A stretch of DNA of 64,000 bases from Orobanche coerulescens (GCA_033398695.1 CM065804.1:52731501-52795500); one strand, 5' to 3'; positions 54,095 through 64,000 are shown, numbered from the stretch's first letter. Notes: generated by a model from the sequence alone, not told the origin. Made by a program: numbers and translations.

Positions 54095-55741
54095 GTGTCT
54101 CATTTACCTGAGAGGTATGGCCTTGTGTACCTGGAGGAGCTAGGTATCCATGAGGTTCCAGGTGATAGCCAAGAGACCGATCCAACGACCTATGACCTAG
54201 TGATGGTGGATGTAGACTCCACGAAATGGCGTGAAGCTATCGAAGTTGAGATAGACTCGATGCATGTCAATCAGGTCTGGACTCTAGTAGACCGCCCCAA
54301 GGGCATAGTGCCTATTGAGAACAAGTGGATCTACAAGAGAAAGACTGATGGGGATGGCAAGGTTGACACCTATAAGTCCAGGCTTGTGGCAAAGGGTTAT
54401 ACCCAGAAATAAGGGATCGATTATCACGATACATTCTCGCTCGTACCTATGATCAAGTCTATTCGCATGATGCTTGCTACCAATATTATGAGATATGGAA
54501 AATGGACATAAAGACAGCTTTCCTCAATGGAATCCTCGAGGAGGAAATCTATATGGAGCAGCCTAAAGGCTTTGTGTCCGAAGTCGATATTCAGAAAGTG
54601 TGAAAGCTTCAGCATTTCATTTATGGACTGAAGCAAGCTTTGCGTAGTTGGAACCTTCGTTTTGACGAGGCAGTCAAAGAGTTTGACTTCGTGAAAAATG
54701 AAGAGGAACCTTGTGTATACAAGAGGGCTAGTGGGAGCAAGATCGCATTCTTAGTACTATATGTAGATGACATTCTACTAATAGGAAATGATGTGGGAAT
54801 GCTCAGTTCTGTGAAAGCTTGGCTTTCGAGTAATTTCTCCATGAAAGACTTGGGAGAATCAACCTATATTCTTGTTATTCGGCTCTACCGGGATAGAGCA
54901 AAGAGAATAATAGGTATTTCCCAAGTCCTCTATATAGATAAAATCTTAGAGCAATTTAAGATGGATGATTCTAAAAGAGGGTTCCTACCGATGTGACATG
55001 GAATAAAACTCTCCTCGAAGATGTGTCCTCAAAGTGAGGAACAACGAAAAGAAATGAGTAATATATCATATACTTCGGCCGTTGGTAGCATTATGGATGT
55101 TGTGTACGACACCTGACATTGCGCACGCTGTGAGCGTGGTAAGTAGGTTTCAAGCAAACCCAGGCAAGGAATATTGGACTGCTGAAAAGAACGTTCTCAA
55201 GTACTTAAGAAGGCCTAGAGATCTGGTTCTAATGTATGGCGGTGGAGAACTTGATGTGATGGGCTTCACTGATTCAGACTTCCAAGGACAGAAAGGCGAT
55301 TCGATGTCTACTTTTGGCTACATATTTACTCTTAATGGAGGAGCAATATCTTAGCATAGCACCAAGCAAAGCTCGACTGCTGATTCCACCAGTCAGGCTG
55401 AGTATCAAGCAGCCACGGAGGCTTCTAAGGAAGGGTTCTGGATTAAGAAGTTTCTGGAAGAATTTCAAATGATACCATGTGCTGAGCTGCCTGTTTCGCT
55501 TTTCTGCGACAACGACGGAGCTGTAGTGCAGGCTAAGGAGCTGAGGTTTCACAACAATACCAAACACATAGAGAGAAAGTATCATCTCGTAAGAGAATTT
55601 GTTCGCAAAGGATACGTTGTGCTGCATAGAGTAGACTCAGCTGATAACGTCGCTGATCCACTGATGAAGCCACTTTCTCAGATTAGCTTGGAGCGTCATC
55701 TGGAGAACATGGTTATTAGATACCATAGTGAGTGGCATTGA
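54095..55741 (+). pseudogene. Copia-2a reverse transcriptase and RNase H (several stops)
   Basis: WREAIEVEIDSM, VWTLVDRPKGIVPIENKWIYK and AKGYTQK lead to a TAA near 54410. MDIKTAFLNGILEEEIYM near 54500 keeps the first Asp. A TGA near 54602 precedes YGLKQALRSWNLRF. The catalytic YVDD is at 54760-54771 in an open stretch 54640-54996. RNase H includes LKYLRRPRDLVLMYGG near 55195, STSQAEYQAATEASKEGFW near 55385, and the final frame 55469-55741 with CDNDGAVVQAK and NVADPLMKPLSQISLERHLE. Stops are isolated, so the copy was intact not long ago. Confidence 0.85.
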
Positions 55742-55746
55742 GTGCA

Positions 55747-55755
55747 AGTGGGAGA
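55747..55755 (+). other. Copia-2a polypurine tract
   Basis: The AAGTGGGAGA run ends one base before the LTR start at 55757. Confidence 0.85.
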
Positions 55756-55756
55756 T

Positions 55757-57297
55757 TGTTAGGAGTATGACCTCGAATGCCACTCAGATGATGTTGAGTG
55801 AGGGCATTATACTTGTTATTATGTAAAGCGTTATCGAAAGGCAATTGTATGTTTCTTTATTTACTGGTAGTCACTGGTATTCCTGACTCGTAAATATATA
55901 TATATATATATATATATATAAACAAGTCCGCGTATTTGAGAGCAAAACATTCCACTCCTTATTGGATAAGGGGAATGGCACTGGAAAGGTTTATGGCTCA
56001 AATACTTAATCATTCGCAAGTCGATAAAACTTGACTGGGCGTTAAGTTTATGTGAAGACTTGTATGACGTGTTCTTTGACTTGGAGAGTGCCTGTCGAAC
56101 ACTAATGGTTGTTTGGAGCACATGTTATAGGTATGCTAATTAGATTAGTATACTTGAACCGACTCACCCTTGATTCGTCACACGGATTTCACTCCGGGAC
56201 AGTCAATGACGGAATCGAAAGGTTGTGATAGGTATTCGCGAACCTTCGACTTGAGGATCTAGTAGGGATGTGCTTATGACGTTAAGATTTTCATTAGAGT
56301 AGTTCGACCCATAAAACCGGAAGGTGGGGGTCAACCTCGACGTGCATCTTGACGGTCAAGTAGCAGGTTCTACTAAATACCAAGATAAGATTTTTTCTCC
56401 TATTAGTGAACGGGTATATGTCCTATGCGGTTATTGGCAAATGAGATCATAAGTCTTTGGCCAAAGCATTGGAGCTAGTTGTATTGGACACACGAGAGCT
56501 CATTGATCTCGGTTTGCATTAACTCATGCATAGCGTCAAGTACAGATAGGGTTTGACTGACCGTGGCCCTATAACTGGATCGGGACATTTGCAAGAAGGG
56601 TTTATGCATATACTGGTATTCACGACAGAATGGTTTTTAAATGATCCCAATCATTCGTTCTCAGTTGGGGTACAGTGTAGGCCGCTAGGCTGGCTTGGTG
56701 GTGCTACTACCCTTTGGTTCCTCCCAATGCTAACTGAGACGGATCTACCGAGTCGCGCAATAGGATTGACGACGGAATGAATCGAGCTTATTCTCTATCT
56801 ATAAATATTAGATATTGGATATCTAATTTATTGGACATTAGATGTCTAATTAATTTTGGGACATTGGATGCCTGAATTAATTTATTCGATAAATTACTTT
56901 ACGGCCTAATGAATTAAATAAATTACTGGATAATTAATTTAACTCATGAATGTAATTATTTCTTGGAGAAATTAATTATATTATTTTGTATTTGATATGA
57001 TTAATTAATTGGATTAATTAATTGATATAAATACATCGGAACGGAATTAGAGTTTATCTGATTGGACTCTCGGGAGTCCGAAATGAAACGAACCCGTCTT
57101 GTTCTTCGGGATGGCCGCCCCATCTTCCTCCCACCTACATTAGTCTTTGTCTTCACCTTGATAGGTGGAAGACCAAAGATATTGAGATATTTGATATCTC
57201 ATATAATATGTAAAAGGTGATTTGGTGTTGAATGGGTATATAGAAATGAAGACTTTATTACTCTCCCTTACAACTTTGAGATTCACGGTTCAAACAA

Positions 57298-57384
<87 letters not shown>

Positions 57385-57849
57385 ATAGTTTTTCTCCAAG
57401 TCTTCATTTTCTTCTTCATGTTCTTGAGTTTTCTTGGAGAAAAATCGAGAGATCATTGAGAGAAAGTGAGTTATAAACTTAGAGTGTTATAATCACAATA
57501 GAAAGCTTCCATCACTCGATTATAGCCGTAACCTTGGTGGTTAATTAGGTGGTCGTTGTTCCGTTCACTTCTTCGGCGCGTGGCAAGTAGAGACGCGGTG
57601 TTTTCGGTGTTAGATCATTCAAGAGCTTGACAAATCGGATTCGTGGGAAGAGCATCCAAAGCTTGGGGAATCGTCTTCGAGGAGTGCGCCATTTAATCAA
57701 TGGACTACAAGGGTATGATTTCGTATCTTCCTTCATTTTCCTTTTATATTTGTATATACGTAGCTTGATCGATCCTCGTAGGGATTCGGATCGAATTAGA
57801 TTCGTGTTTTACTTCCGCTGCGCTTCGTTTTAGGCACTGAATCCCAACA
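55757..57849 (+). repeat. Copia-2a 3' LTR
   Basis: Partner of 38696-40734. Has (AT)n at 55894-55921 and a compound (TA)n(GA)n run at 57301-57384 where the 5' LTR has only GA. TATA box TATAAATA at 57026-57033. Most of the length difference between the two LTRs comes from the microsatellites. Confidence 0.93.
57301..57384 (+). repeat. Compound (TA)n(GA)n microsatellite
   Basis: About 29 TA units followed by 13 GA units in the LTR leader. Absent as such from the partner LTR, so it arose after insertion, or was shortened there. Confidence 0.95.
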
Positions 57850-58427
57850 CATACAGCGAGTGTTCATCAAAGATATAGCTACTGTTTTAGATTTGTTCTA
57901 CCTTGTCGTTGAGATTATCATTAGCCCTGTGTGGGCTAAGGATCTGTGTGTATTCCGACCTGTGTGGGAAAAATCGCATTGGAGACGAATCTTCGATCTG
58001 TGTGAGAAGAAGCGAGTCAAAAAAGAGCTCAAGCCAATTTGTGTGAACGGCCCAAAGCTGCAGTCCCTGTATCAATCTGTCTGAATGATACAGAGACAGG
58101 TTTAGTTATAGCCATGTAGTTCTGTACGCAGTGATTATAATAAAAGTTTTACTCATATGTGGAGGACCATTGGACGTAGAGGGGTTTACCTCGAACCACT
58201 TTAAACTGTGTGTCATTTACCTTCTGCCTTTACTGTTTTCATTGATTTTTGATTTATCAAGTATACTGCTGAAACCCTATACGCACCAAGCAAACAGGAG
58301 AACGCCTAGTTGCTGTAGTTATAGTAACTCACAACAAAACTTCCGCTACGCAAACTAACTTCAAAAATCGTACAGCTTACTGTGCTTCTATATTCTAAGT
58401 TGTTATTTGTATACTTAGTGGCCAATA
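57850..58427 (+). repeat. SIRE-B 3' LTR, right part, with the Copia-2a target duplication
   Basis: CATAC (57850-57854) repeats 38691-38695. The rest aligns with 15640-15850 and 26000-26341 of SIRE-A (GTGTGAGAAGAAGC, GGTTTAGTT, TACCTCGAACCACTT) and ends GGCCAATA, one change from the family end CCAACA. Confidence 0.85.
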
Positions 58428-59033
58428 TGTGGTTTTTATGTCCCATCGGGCAGGGAGTGATCTCAATATTTTCAAATTTTTCTCCTTTTGGGTATACACT
58501 TTACCCAATGATTCAAGTTTACCGACAATGACGATAAATCTAAGGTCAAGATCCTCAAGTGTTTCTGTAGGTTTTATTTTGAAAGACTCAAATTGCTGAG
58601 TTAGTTTCGAAATTTTATTTTCTTTTGAGAGCTCAGTTCCCTCGCAATTGAGCTTGAGTTTTTCCCAGATTTGTTTGGTTGTCGGACAACTTTTTACCTT
58701 AGAGAATGTGCCTTTATCAAGAGTGACAAATAGCGCATTCTTGGAGACATTGTCCAGGTTTACATGCTTGTGCTCATCAGTCCTTCATTGATCGCGCTCC
58801 TTGTCGAGCATCTCTGCATAGGGTTGCCCTTCCATTCTTGCAGCTGTATTGACCTTCATAATCTTGATAGGTGCTTCCTGGATGACAAAAATCATCTCTT
58901 CGTGCATGGTTGCAAGATGGGCTTCCATCCTAATTCTCCAGTCATCAAATTCGTTAATAGAAAACATAGGAACTTTATTTAGCATGGAGGTATCCATTTC
59001 ATAAATAGGATAAATGATGAAAATATAACACAT
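58428..59033 (-). pseudogene. SIRE-C Gag, N-terminal 200 codons
   Basis: The start at 59033 gives MDTSMLNKVPMFSINEFDDWRI and continues as a UBN2-type copia gag. A TGA at 58782-58784 replaces what is probably a Trp codon. The same frame continues with VKSCPTTKQIWEKLKLNCEG and KISKLTQQFESFKI. A one-base shift near 58480 changes frame, after which ILRSLPARWDIKTT reads to the edge of the SIRE-B LTR. UBN2-type gags are typical of Sirevirus and related copia lineages. Confidence 0.75.
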
Positions 59034-59102
59034 AGTTTTTAAAATCTCGTGAATTTTGTGGATCTGATTCAGTTAAAAGACCGATTCTTTTTAGAATCAA
59101 CC

Positions 59103-59114
59103 ACTCTGATACCA
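59103..59114 (-). other. SIRE-C primer binding site
   Basis: On the minus strand TGGTATCAGAGT follows the LTR end CCAACA after two bases; it matches the initiator tRNA-Met complement except for the last base. Confidence 0.85.
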
Positions 59115-59116
59115 CG

Positions 59117-60400
59117 TGTTGGCCACAGAGTATACAGTAAGCAATTTAGAAAGGGAGGATATAATAAGATGTATGTTTTTTGAAGTTATTTGCATAGGGG
59201 AAGACTAATATTGAGTTGATGTAAATACATCAACTAGGTACTCTCTTGTTTGCTTGATGCGTACAGGGTTTTCACAATATGTATACTTTGATTCACAGGT
59301 AGATATGAAAACAGTTTGGATGGAATGTAAAATACACACAGATGTAAGTGGTTCGAGGTAAATCCCTTTACGTCCACTGGTCCACCACACAGGAGTACAT
59401 TGTTTATTAAAATTACTACGTACACAACTACGTGACTTTAATTAAACCTGTCTTTGTATCATTCACACAGATTGATACAGTGACAATAGCTTGGGCTGTT
59501 CACACAGACTGGCTTTGGCTCTTTCCGACTTGCTTATTCTCACACAGATCGAAGCTTCATCTTCATTCTTTTCTTCCCACATAGGTCGGAACTAGCAAGG
59601 ACTTAGTCCACACAGGGCTAAGGTTGATCTCAATGATAAAGATAGGGTAGAACAGTTCAAACAGCAACTGTATGCTTTGACGAGCGATTATTGTATGTTG
59701 TGTTGTTTGCATTGAGGACTGTATACTTCTTCGCTTTGATGATGCTGTATGCTCAGGAAATATATTGCTCTTTCTTAGCTTGATATACTGATTGTCAGAG
59801 CTGATTGTCAGATGTAATGCGCGAGATGATTGGTAAATCTTATGTTTCTGATGTCCTCTGCTTGGGGCTATTTATACCTTGGAAATAGATCCATTATAAA
59901 TGTAGTCGTTGGCCGGTTAGTGAGATTTGGACAGCTCTGATTGGCGGCTGCCAAATATTTGAATTAAAGGCTATTCGCATTTATGCTTCGCATATTTTTT
60001 TTACTTTGCATTAAATGCTCTTCAGCGCGTTCAGACTGTTGTCTCTTTCGGCCGCATTAAATGTTGTCCTATCAGCATTAGATACTGCTTTAACCATGAT
60101 TACTTCATAAATAAATAAAGTTTATCGCACAACAGTTTAAAGCTATTCTTCGATCCTGTTGGATGTGTTTTACTTTTTCTAAGTAAAAGTCCTACAGCAA
60201 GATTGTTGTATCCAACTATCTTCACTTCTGCTGTATAATGATGTAGGCACTGCAGGTTCGCACTATGTAGGAAGATCTCTTGCTGTATGGATATGCTGTA
60301 TGGAGTTTCCTAACAGCTTCCATACTGAGCGAAATGCTGACTTTGAAGACTTCATGTTGTATGGTGGCGATTATCGAAACAGACTATATTTTTCCCAACA
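59117..60400 (-). repeat. SIRE-C 5' LTR
   Basis: Reads TGTTGGGAAAAATATAG...GGCCAACA on the minus strand (1284 bp). TATA box TATAAATA on the minus strand at 59869-59876. ATACAGC-type heptamers recur. It is the only unbroken LTR of the SIRE family in the window and defines the ends of the other two. Confidence 0.9.
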
Positions 60401-61718
60401 GCATATATCGTAATATTGTAAAAATATGAGTTCGAATTGCACTGAACATAATACTCATGCTAATCCGTAAAAGATTTTTGAAATATTTAGAGCATATTGT
60501 ATAAAAATATGCATTGTGTTCTTTTTATTTGACTGATATAGCAATGTTTTTAAGAAACTAAGATGGCATATTATCATGAGTATTGTATTCTTTTCCCTTA
60601 ATTAAAATTTTTCCCACCGAATTATTTCTAATAAAGTTTTGATGAGGCATATTCATGGCATAATGAAGACCACTACAGATATTAATATTATTTCTCAAGA
60701 TATGAAAACAGAAGGAGTAGTTGTAATCTATCTCATTCGATCAAGATTTTTTACAACAATATTTCCTTGATAAGGTATTAATGAGGCACCATATGGATAC
60801 TCTTACAATAGATGATACATATGGAAGAGCATTAAATTCTTCACTCAGTTTCTATCTTAAGAAGTTTTGTTGAGGCAACACATGACTACTCCTATAACAA
60901 ATGATACATATGGAAGAGAATCAATATTCACTCAGTTTTTATCGCAAGAATTTTTATTGGGCCAGCACGTGGATACTCTTACAAGAATATATAAAGTGGG
61001 AGAATTTTACTCTTTTGAGCACTCAATTTTTCTCCCACGATATTTTACTGAGGCCGCATATAAATACTCATAAAAGAATGATCGGTCTGAAGATTGCTTG
61101 AGTTTTATCCTACAATATTTTCCTAGCAAAATTAGCATGCACCAATATATGATTGTCAGGAGCTCCACTACAACGGAGTGGAATTTTTTTTCCTCTCATC
61201 GGGTTTATCTACAATCCATTTCACGAGGCAGAAATAGCATTCCTTGAGTAATATTAGGAACAATTATACGAGTCACGGGAGTTACTATTCCCGTGACAGT
61301 GATATATATTTTATTTTATTTGACGTAATATGTAATTACGATTATGTCATCTAAAATTTTTCTTCAAGTAGAACTTTAGTTATTAATGAAAAACACGTGT
61401 GAGAATTCGTTCTGTCTATATTTTCTATCTTTTAGATGTAATTTTCGGTGTAGACTTGAGCAAGCTCTCCATTGGGTATGAGAAGTTAGAAAAAGTGACA
61501 TGGTCAAATAGTCTCGAGACTAAAATTAACTAGGATGTAAGGTTAATTTGTTTATGCAATAGCTACACCAACTATTTAGTACCCCATGTACGATTAACCA
61601 CTTTATAATTGTTTTAGTGATTCTTTTTTTTTAATTATTATTATTATAGAAGACTCCACATAATAGTTTCACAAGCAAAATAAGCGGCCTTTAAGAATGT
61701 TATCAATATGATCAAACT
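60401..61718. other. Flank with a degenerate tandem repeat, no gene
   Basis: Between about 60610 and 61230 a unit near 100 bp recurs in degenerate form. Markers are GAGGCA-like sequence, TGGATACTCTTACAA, GATACATATGGAAGAG and CACTCAGTTTxTATC. No ORF is convincing. A short hairpin CACGGGAGT...ATTCCCGTG lies near 61277-61298. The remaining sequence is AT-rich and unremarkable. Confidence 0.6.
61711..61718 (+). repeat. Target-site duplication of the MITE, left (ATCAAACT)
   Basis: Identical to 62187-62194. An 8-bp duplication is diagnostic of the hAT superfamily. Confidence 0.9.
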
Positions 61719-62186
61719 TAGGGATGTCAATAAGTCGGGTAGGGTACGGGTATGCCTCCTCCATACCCTACCCTATTTGATTCGGATCGGGCTCGGGTAT
61801 TACCCATCGGGTAATCGAGTACCCACCGGATATTCGGGTACCCGTATACTCTATATTTAAGAATGTAAATATTTTTTAATATATATCATATATACATAAA
61901 ATGTAATTAATAAATATAATTTAGTATAGTAAAAATTAAAATATAATATTTTATATAATAATATATATAATATAATATAATATTTATGTATAATATATAA
62001 TTAACATATATTTATATAATTCAGCCGGGTACGCGGGTCGGGTAATCGGGTCGGGTAATCGGATAATATACTATACCCATACCCTACCCGTACCCGATCA
62101 TAAAATTTCGGGTTCGGCCGATACCCGACCCGATTCCGGGTTTATCCGACGGGTAGGATCGGGTACGGATAAAGTTGACATCCCTA
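61719..62186. mobile_element. hAT-type MITE, 468 bp
   Basis: Perfect 12-bp terminal inverted repeats (TAGGGATGTCAA and TTGACATCCCTA) are flanked by an 8-bp duplication. Subterminal regions hold many CGGGTA/TACCCG repeats on both sides, giving strong self-complementarity. The centre is almost pure A/T. There is no coding capacity, so it is non-autonomous. It sits 28 bp beyond the stop codon of the P450 exon. Confidence 0.92.
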
Positions 62187-62221
62187 ATCAAACTGGATAA
62201 TTTAATGAGCATGAACAACTC

Positions 62222-62833
62222 TTATATAAAATACTTCTTGGGTACAAGGATGAGTGCATTTTTCTTGTGCATTGTAAGTCCAGGTAAAACATCTGTATCA
62301 ATATCTTGTGCCTTAATACCATGCGGCAGTTCCCAGTCAAAAGAGTAGAGCAGATTAGCAAGAGTAAGCTCCACATTTGCAAGTCCCATAAATATTCCGG
62401 GGCAAATTCTCCGACCCGATCCAAACGGAACCACACCAAAACATTGCCCTTTTATGTCAATATCTCTGTTCAAGAATCTCTCAGCCGAGAATTCGTGTGG
62501 GTTTTCCCAGTACTCGGTATCCCTTGCAACTGCCCATGCGTTAATGTAAACCACGGTCTTAGGTTGAATTTCGAAGCCTTCTAGTGTGCATTTTTCAGTT
62601 GTTTGTCTTGGTACAAGCATTGGAGCTGGAGGGTACAATCTGAAAGCTTCGTTTATGACTGCTTTCAGATAGGGAAGTTTATGCAGATCATCCTCTTCTA
62701 CTATATCCTTTTTGCCTACCAAATTTCTGATCTCCGCTTGTACTTTCTGCATGGCAAGAGGTTCCTTCATTAGGGCTGTCATGGTCCAAACAATTGCGGC
62801 TGCACTTGTATCTGTTGCAGCGATAAATATATC
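62222..62833 (-). CDS. Cytochrome P450, CYP71-clan, second exon
   Basis: The exon encodes the C-terminal 203 residues of an A-type plant P450, an ER-anchored heme monooxygenase using electrons from P450 reductase. In order: oxygen-binding I-helix AATDTS near the start, K-helix ExxR as NEAFRLYPPAPMLVPR, the PERF region as FSAERF (Ala for Pro), and the heme loop FGSGRRICPG with the axial Cys. It ends NALILVPKKYFI before TAA at 62222-62224. An AG acceptor (62835-62834) precedes GATATATTT at the position where CYP71-type genes have their conserved intron. The first exon is not within 64000. No frame damage was seen, so this is probably a functional gene; substrate cannot be inferred. Confidence 0.88.
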   Translation of the reverse strand, partial: DIFIAATDTSAAAIVWTMTALMKEPLAMQKVQAEIRNLVGKKDIVEEDDLHKLPYLKAVINEAFRLYPPAPMLVPRQTTEKCTLEGFEIQPKTVVYINAWAVARDTEYWENPHEFSAERFLNRDIDIKGQCFGVVPFGSGRRICPGIFMGLANVELTLANLLYSFDWELPHGIKAQDIDTDVLPGLTMHKKNALILVPKKYFI

Positions 62834-64000
62834 CTACAAGAGCAATAACAAAATGAAATTTCATTCAATGAGACAATTTTCCAGAGCAGCTTGATACTTC
62901 AATCCCACAAAATCTTTAAAGAAAAATAAATAACTCTAATAGACCGACAATTTGGAAAAGGATTTAGTGCTTAAGCCTTATGTGCTTAAACTGTGCTTAA
63001 GGACTATGAGTATTTCATACTCATATGTTCCGACAAATGAATACTCCAGTACCCATTACTAGGTCAAATGAGTACTGTGTGGTTGATGGAGCTATTTTAC
63101 TCACGCTCATATGTAAGAGTGTACAAGTACTCATGCACTCAACCAAAGAAATACAGAGTACTCATGTACCTGACCAAATGAGTACATGAGTACTCATGTA
63201 GTTGGCCAGATGGACACGTGAGTATCCATGTACTCGCCAAACAAGTACCCGAGTACTTATGTACTCGATCAAATGAGTAGATGAATATTCATGTACCCGG
63301 CCAAAGGATCATGCATGTACTACTCATGTACTCGGCCAAATAAGCACATGAGTCCTCATGTACTCGGCCAAATATATATATATGGTAGTATTCATATAGC
63401 TATCTGAATGCTCCAGTAATCTTTGACCGAATAATGAGTATTCGAATATATTTAAACATGACTCAAGCACGGAAGCACTTAAACACCATACCTATTCCCA
63501 AAAAGTTGCATCAGAGCCTGTTGGGTATTGGGTTTCTTGAAATTACTCGAACTTCTTTGTATTTGTAAACTCGTTCCTACAAGTCTCTGTATTTTCAAAA
63601 ATAAAGCGGACTTCAAACGAACTCGCTATAATTTTTCCAAAGAAAGAAAAGAAAAAAGGATAAAATAAAAGCAGAAAATTGTGAGGAATACGAATGTGAC
63701 TCAGCCGCTAAGTCAGCACCTATTCATTGTCCAATCAACAATCACACAATTGAACCATTGTGTCCTGCACTGCCAAGCCAGCACCACATCGTCAACACTA
63801 GTTTTAAGAAGAATTAGATTAAACTTTTATGAATTCAGGAAACTGTTGATTGGTCCCTCCATTTAAAGAGAACTACAAATTATTAGCCCCTCAAATTTTA
63901 GAAATTGCAGATTGACCCCTGATGTTTATTAGAAATTGAGGTTTTGCCCATGATCTTGGAAGAGTGGTTTGTAACCCACGGGATGCCATTTCGTCATTTC
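62834..64000 (-). other. P450 intron (or downstream remnant), at least 1.17 kb
   Basis: No P450 exon-1 motif was found on the minus strand to the window edge, so the intron is long or exon 1 is missing. It contains the minisatellite at 63020-63390. The segment 63820-63960 (TTGGTCCCTCCATTTAAA, GCAGATTGACCCCTGA) has the look of a diverged plant repeat. Confidence 0.6.
63020..63390. repeat. Palindromic minisatellite in the P450 intron
   Basis: Units of roughly 31-36 bp contain CATGTACTCGGCCAAATGAG with variations, about seven recognisable copies from 63160 to 63385 plus weaker ones before. A perfect 18-bp palindrome TACATGAGTACTCATGTA lies at 63183-63200, and most units carry parts of it, so single strands could form repeated hairpins. 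Confidence 0.8.

Larger units (their letters stand above)
38696..57849 (+). mobile_element. Copia-2a, Ty1/copia element (outer copy of a self-nest)
   Basis: It is flanked by CATAC at 38691-38695 and 57850-57854. Its LTRs are 38696-40734 and 55757-57849. The internal region carries gag, protease, integrase, reverse transcriptase and RNase H, and is interrupted in the integrase by Copia-2b (43911-53371). Without the guest it would be about 9.7 kb. Several isolated stops and frameshifts are present but long frames remain, so inactivation is modest. Confidence 0.95.
36227..58427 (+). mobile_element. SIRE-B, Sirevirus-like copia element, 3' part, interrupted by Copia-2a
   Basis: It holds a decayed ORF after the pol position (36227-37368), a long untranslated stretch, a polypurine tract and a 3' LTR split at 38695 by the Copia-2a/2b nest. 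The gag-pol part is missing: Gypsy-3 and a deletion lie to its left. Its LTR end (58427) abuts antisense SIRE-C gag, so it was probably inserted into SIRE-C. Confidence 0.72.
58428..60400 (-). mobile_element. SIRE-C, Sirevirus-like copia element, antisense 5' part
   Basis: On the minus strand it reads 5' LTR (60400 to 59117), primer site, then gag until 58428, where SIRE-B begins. The remainder of the element should lie left of SIRE-B but has been lost or is outside the window. Confidence 0.8.

Noticed and set aside
62306..62584. 92-codon plus ORF
   Set aside because: Antisense shadow of the P450 exon, which has the heme-binding and ExxR motifs on the minus strand.

Overview
The window is a stretch of plant nuclear heterochromatin. 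It is almost entirely nested LTR retrotransposons, with one recognisable host gene fragment at the right edge: the heme-binding exon of an A-type (CYP71-clan) cytochrome P450 on the minus strand, 62222-62833. Plant origin follows from that P450, from the initiator-methionine-tRNA primer sites, from the chromovirus-type Ty3/gypsy elements and from the Ty1/copia families. I cannot name the species.

Layout, left to right. (1) 1-14330: a Ty1/copia element, Copia-1 (5' LTR off-window), split in its reverse transcriptase by a complete Ty3/gypsy chromovirus, Gypsy-1 (3022-12668, target duplication GGTTA). (2) 14331-26341: the 3' end of a Sirevirus-like copia element, SIRE-A, whose 3' LTR is split by a second chromovirus, Gypsy-2 (15852-25994, target duplication TGAAC). 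(3) 26342-29.6 kb: low-coding flank with a diverged repeat, one unrecognised minus-strand ORF and a hAT-like terminus. (4) 29.6-36.2 kb: Gypsy-3, lacking its 5' LTR and carrying substitutions in all three enzymes. (5) 36227-58427: the 3' part of SIRE-B, with a third ORF after the pol position. Its LTR is split by a 19.2-kb insertion, Copia-2a (target duplication CATAC), which is itself split in its integrase by a sister copy, Copia-2b (target duplication GATCA). (6) 58428-60400: SIRE-C in antisense (gag start, primer site, 5' LTR). (7) 60401-64000: flank with a degenerate tandem repeat, a hAT-type MITE with a perfect 8-bp target duplication, the P450 exon, and a palindromic minisatellite in its intron.

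The most interesting signal is in the gypsy LTRs. All three elements carry a CpG-rich 12-bp near-palindrome, TAGCGCACGCTA (fully palindromic variants TAGCGTACGCTA and TAGCGCGCGCTA). It recurs at a near-fixed 23-24 bp start-to-start period, mostly in groups of four. In Gypsy-2 the first groups are 64 bp apart and the intervals carry a second palindrome, GTCCAG...CTGGAC. In all five LTRs examined the last copy ends exactly 12 bp before a TATA box. Spacer sequences have diverged while this geometry has not, which looks like a conserved promoter architecture I do not recognise. Gypsy-1 has a second array of two tetrads downstream of the TATA box.

A second signal is probably technical. In Copia-2b and in patches of Gypsy-2, CAG and CTG trinucleotides are replaced or shortened (to CGA, CG, CCG and similar), and most Gypsy-2 reading-frame breaks I could inspect fall on such sites. 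Because Copia-2b is younger than the host element it sits in but more broken, and both LTRs of one element are hit in different places, I read this as consensus error at methylated CHG sites, not decay. Pseudogene calls in those elements should be treated with caution.
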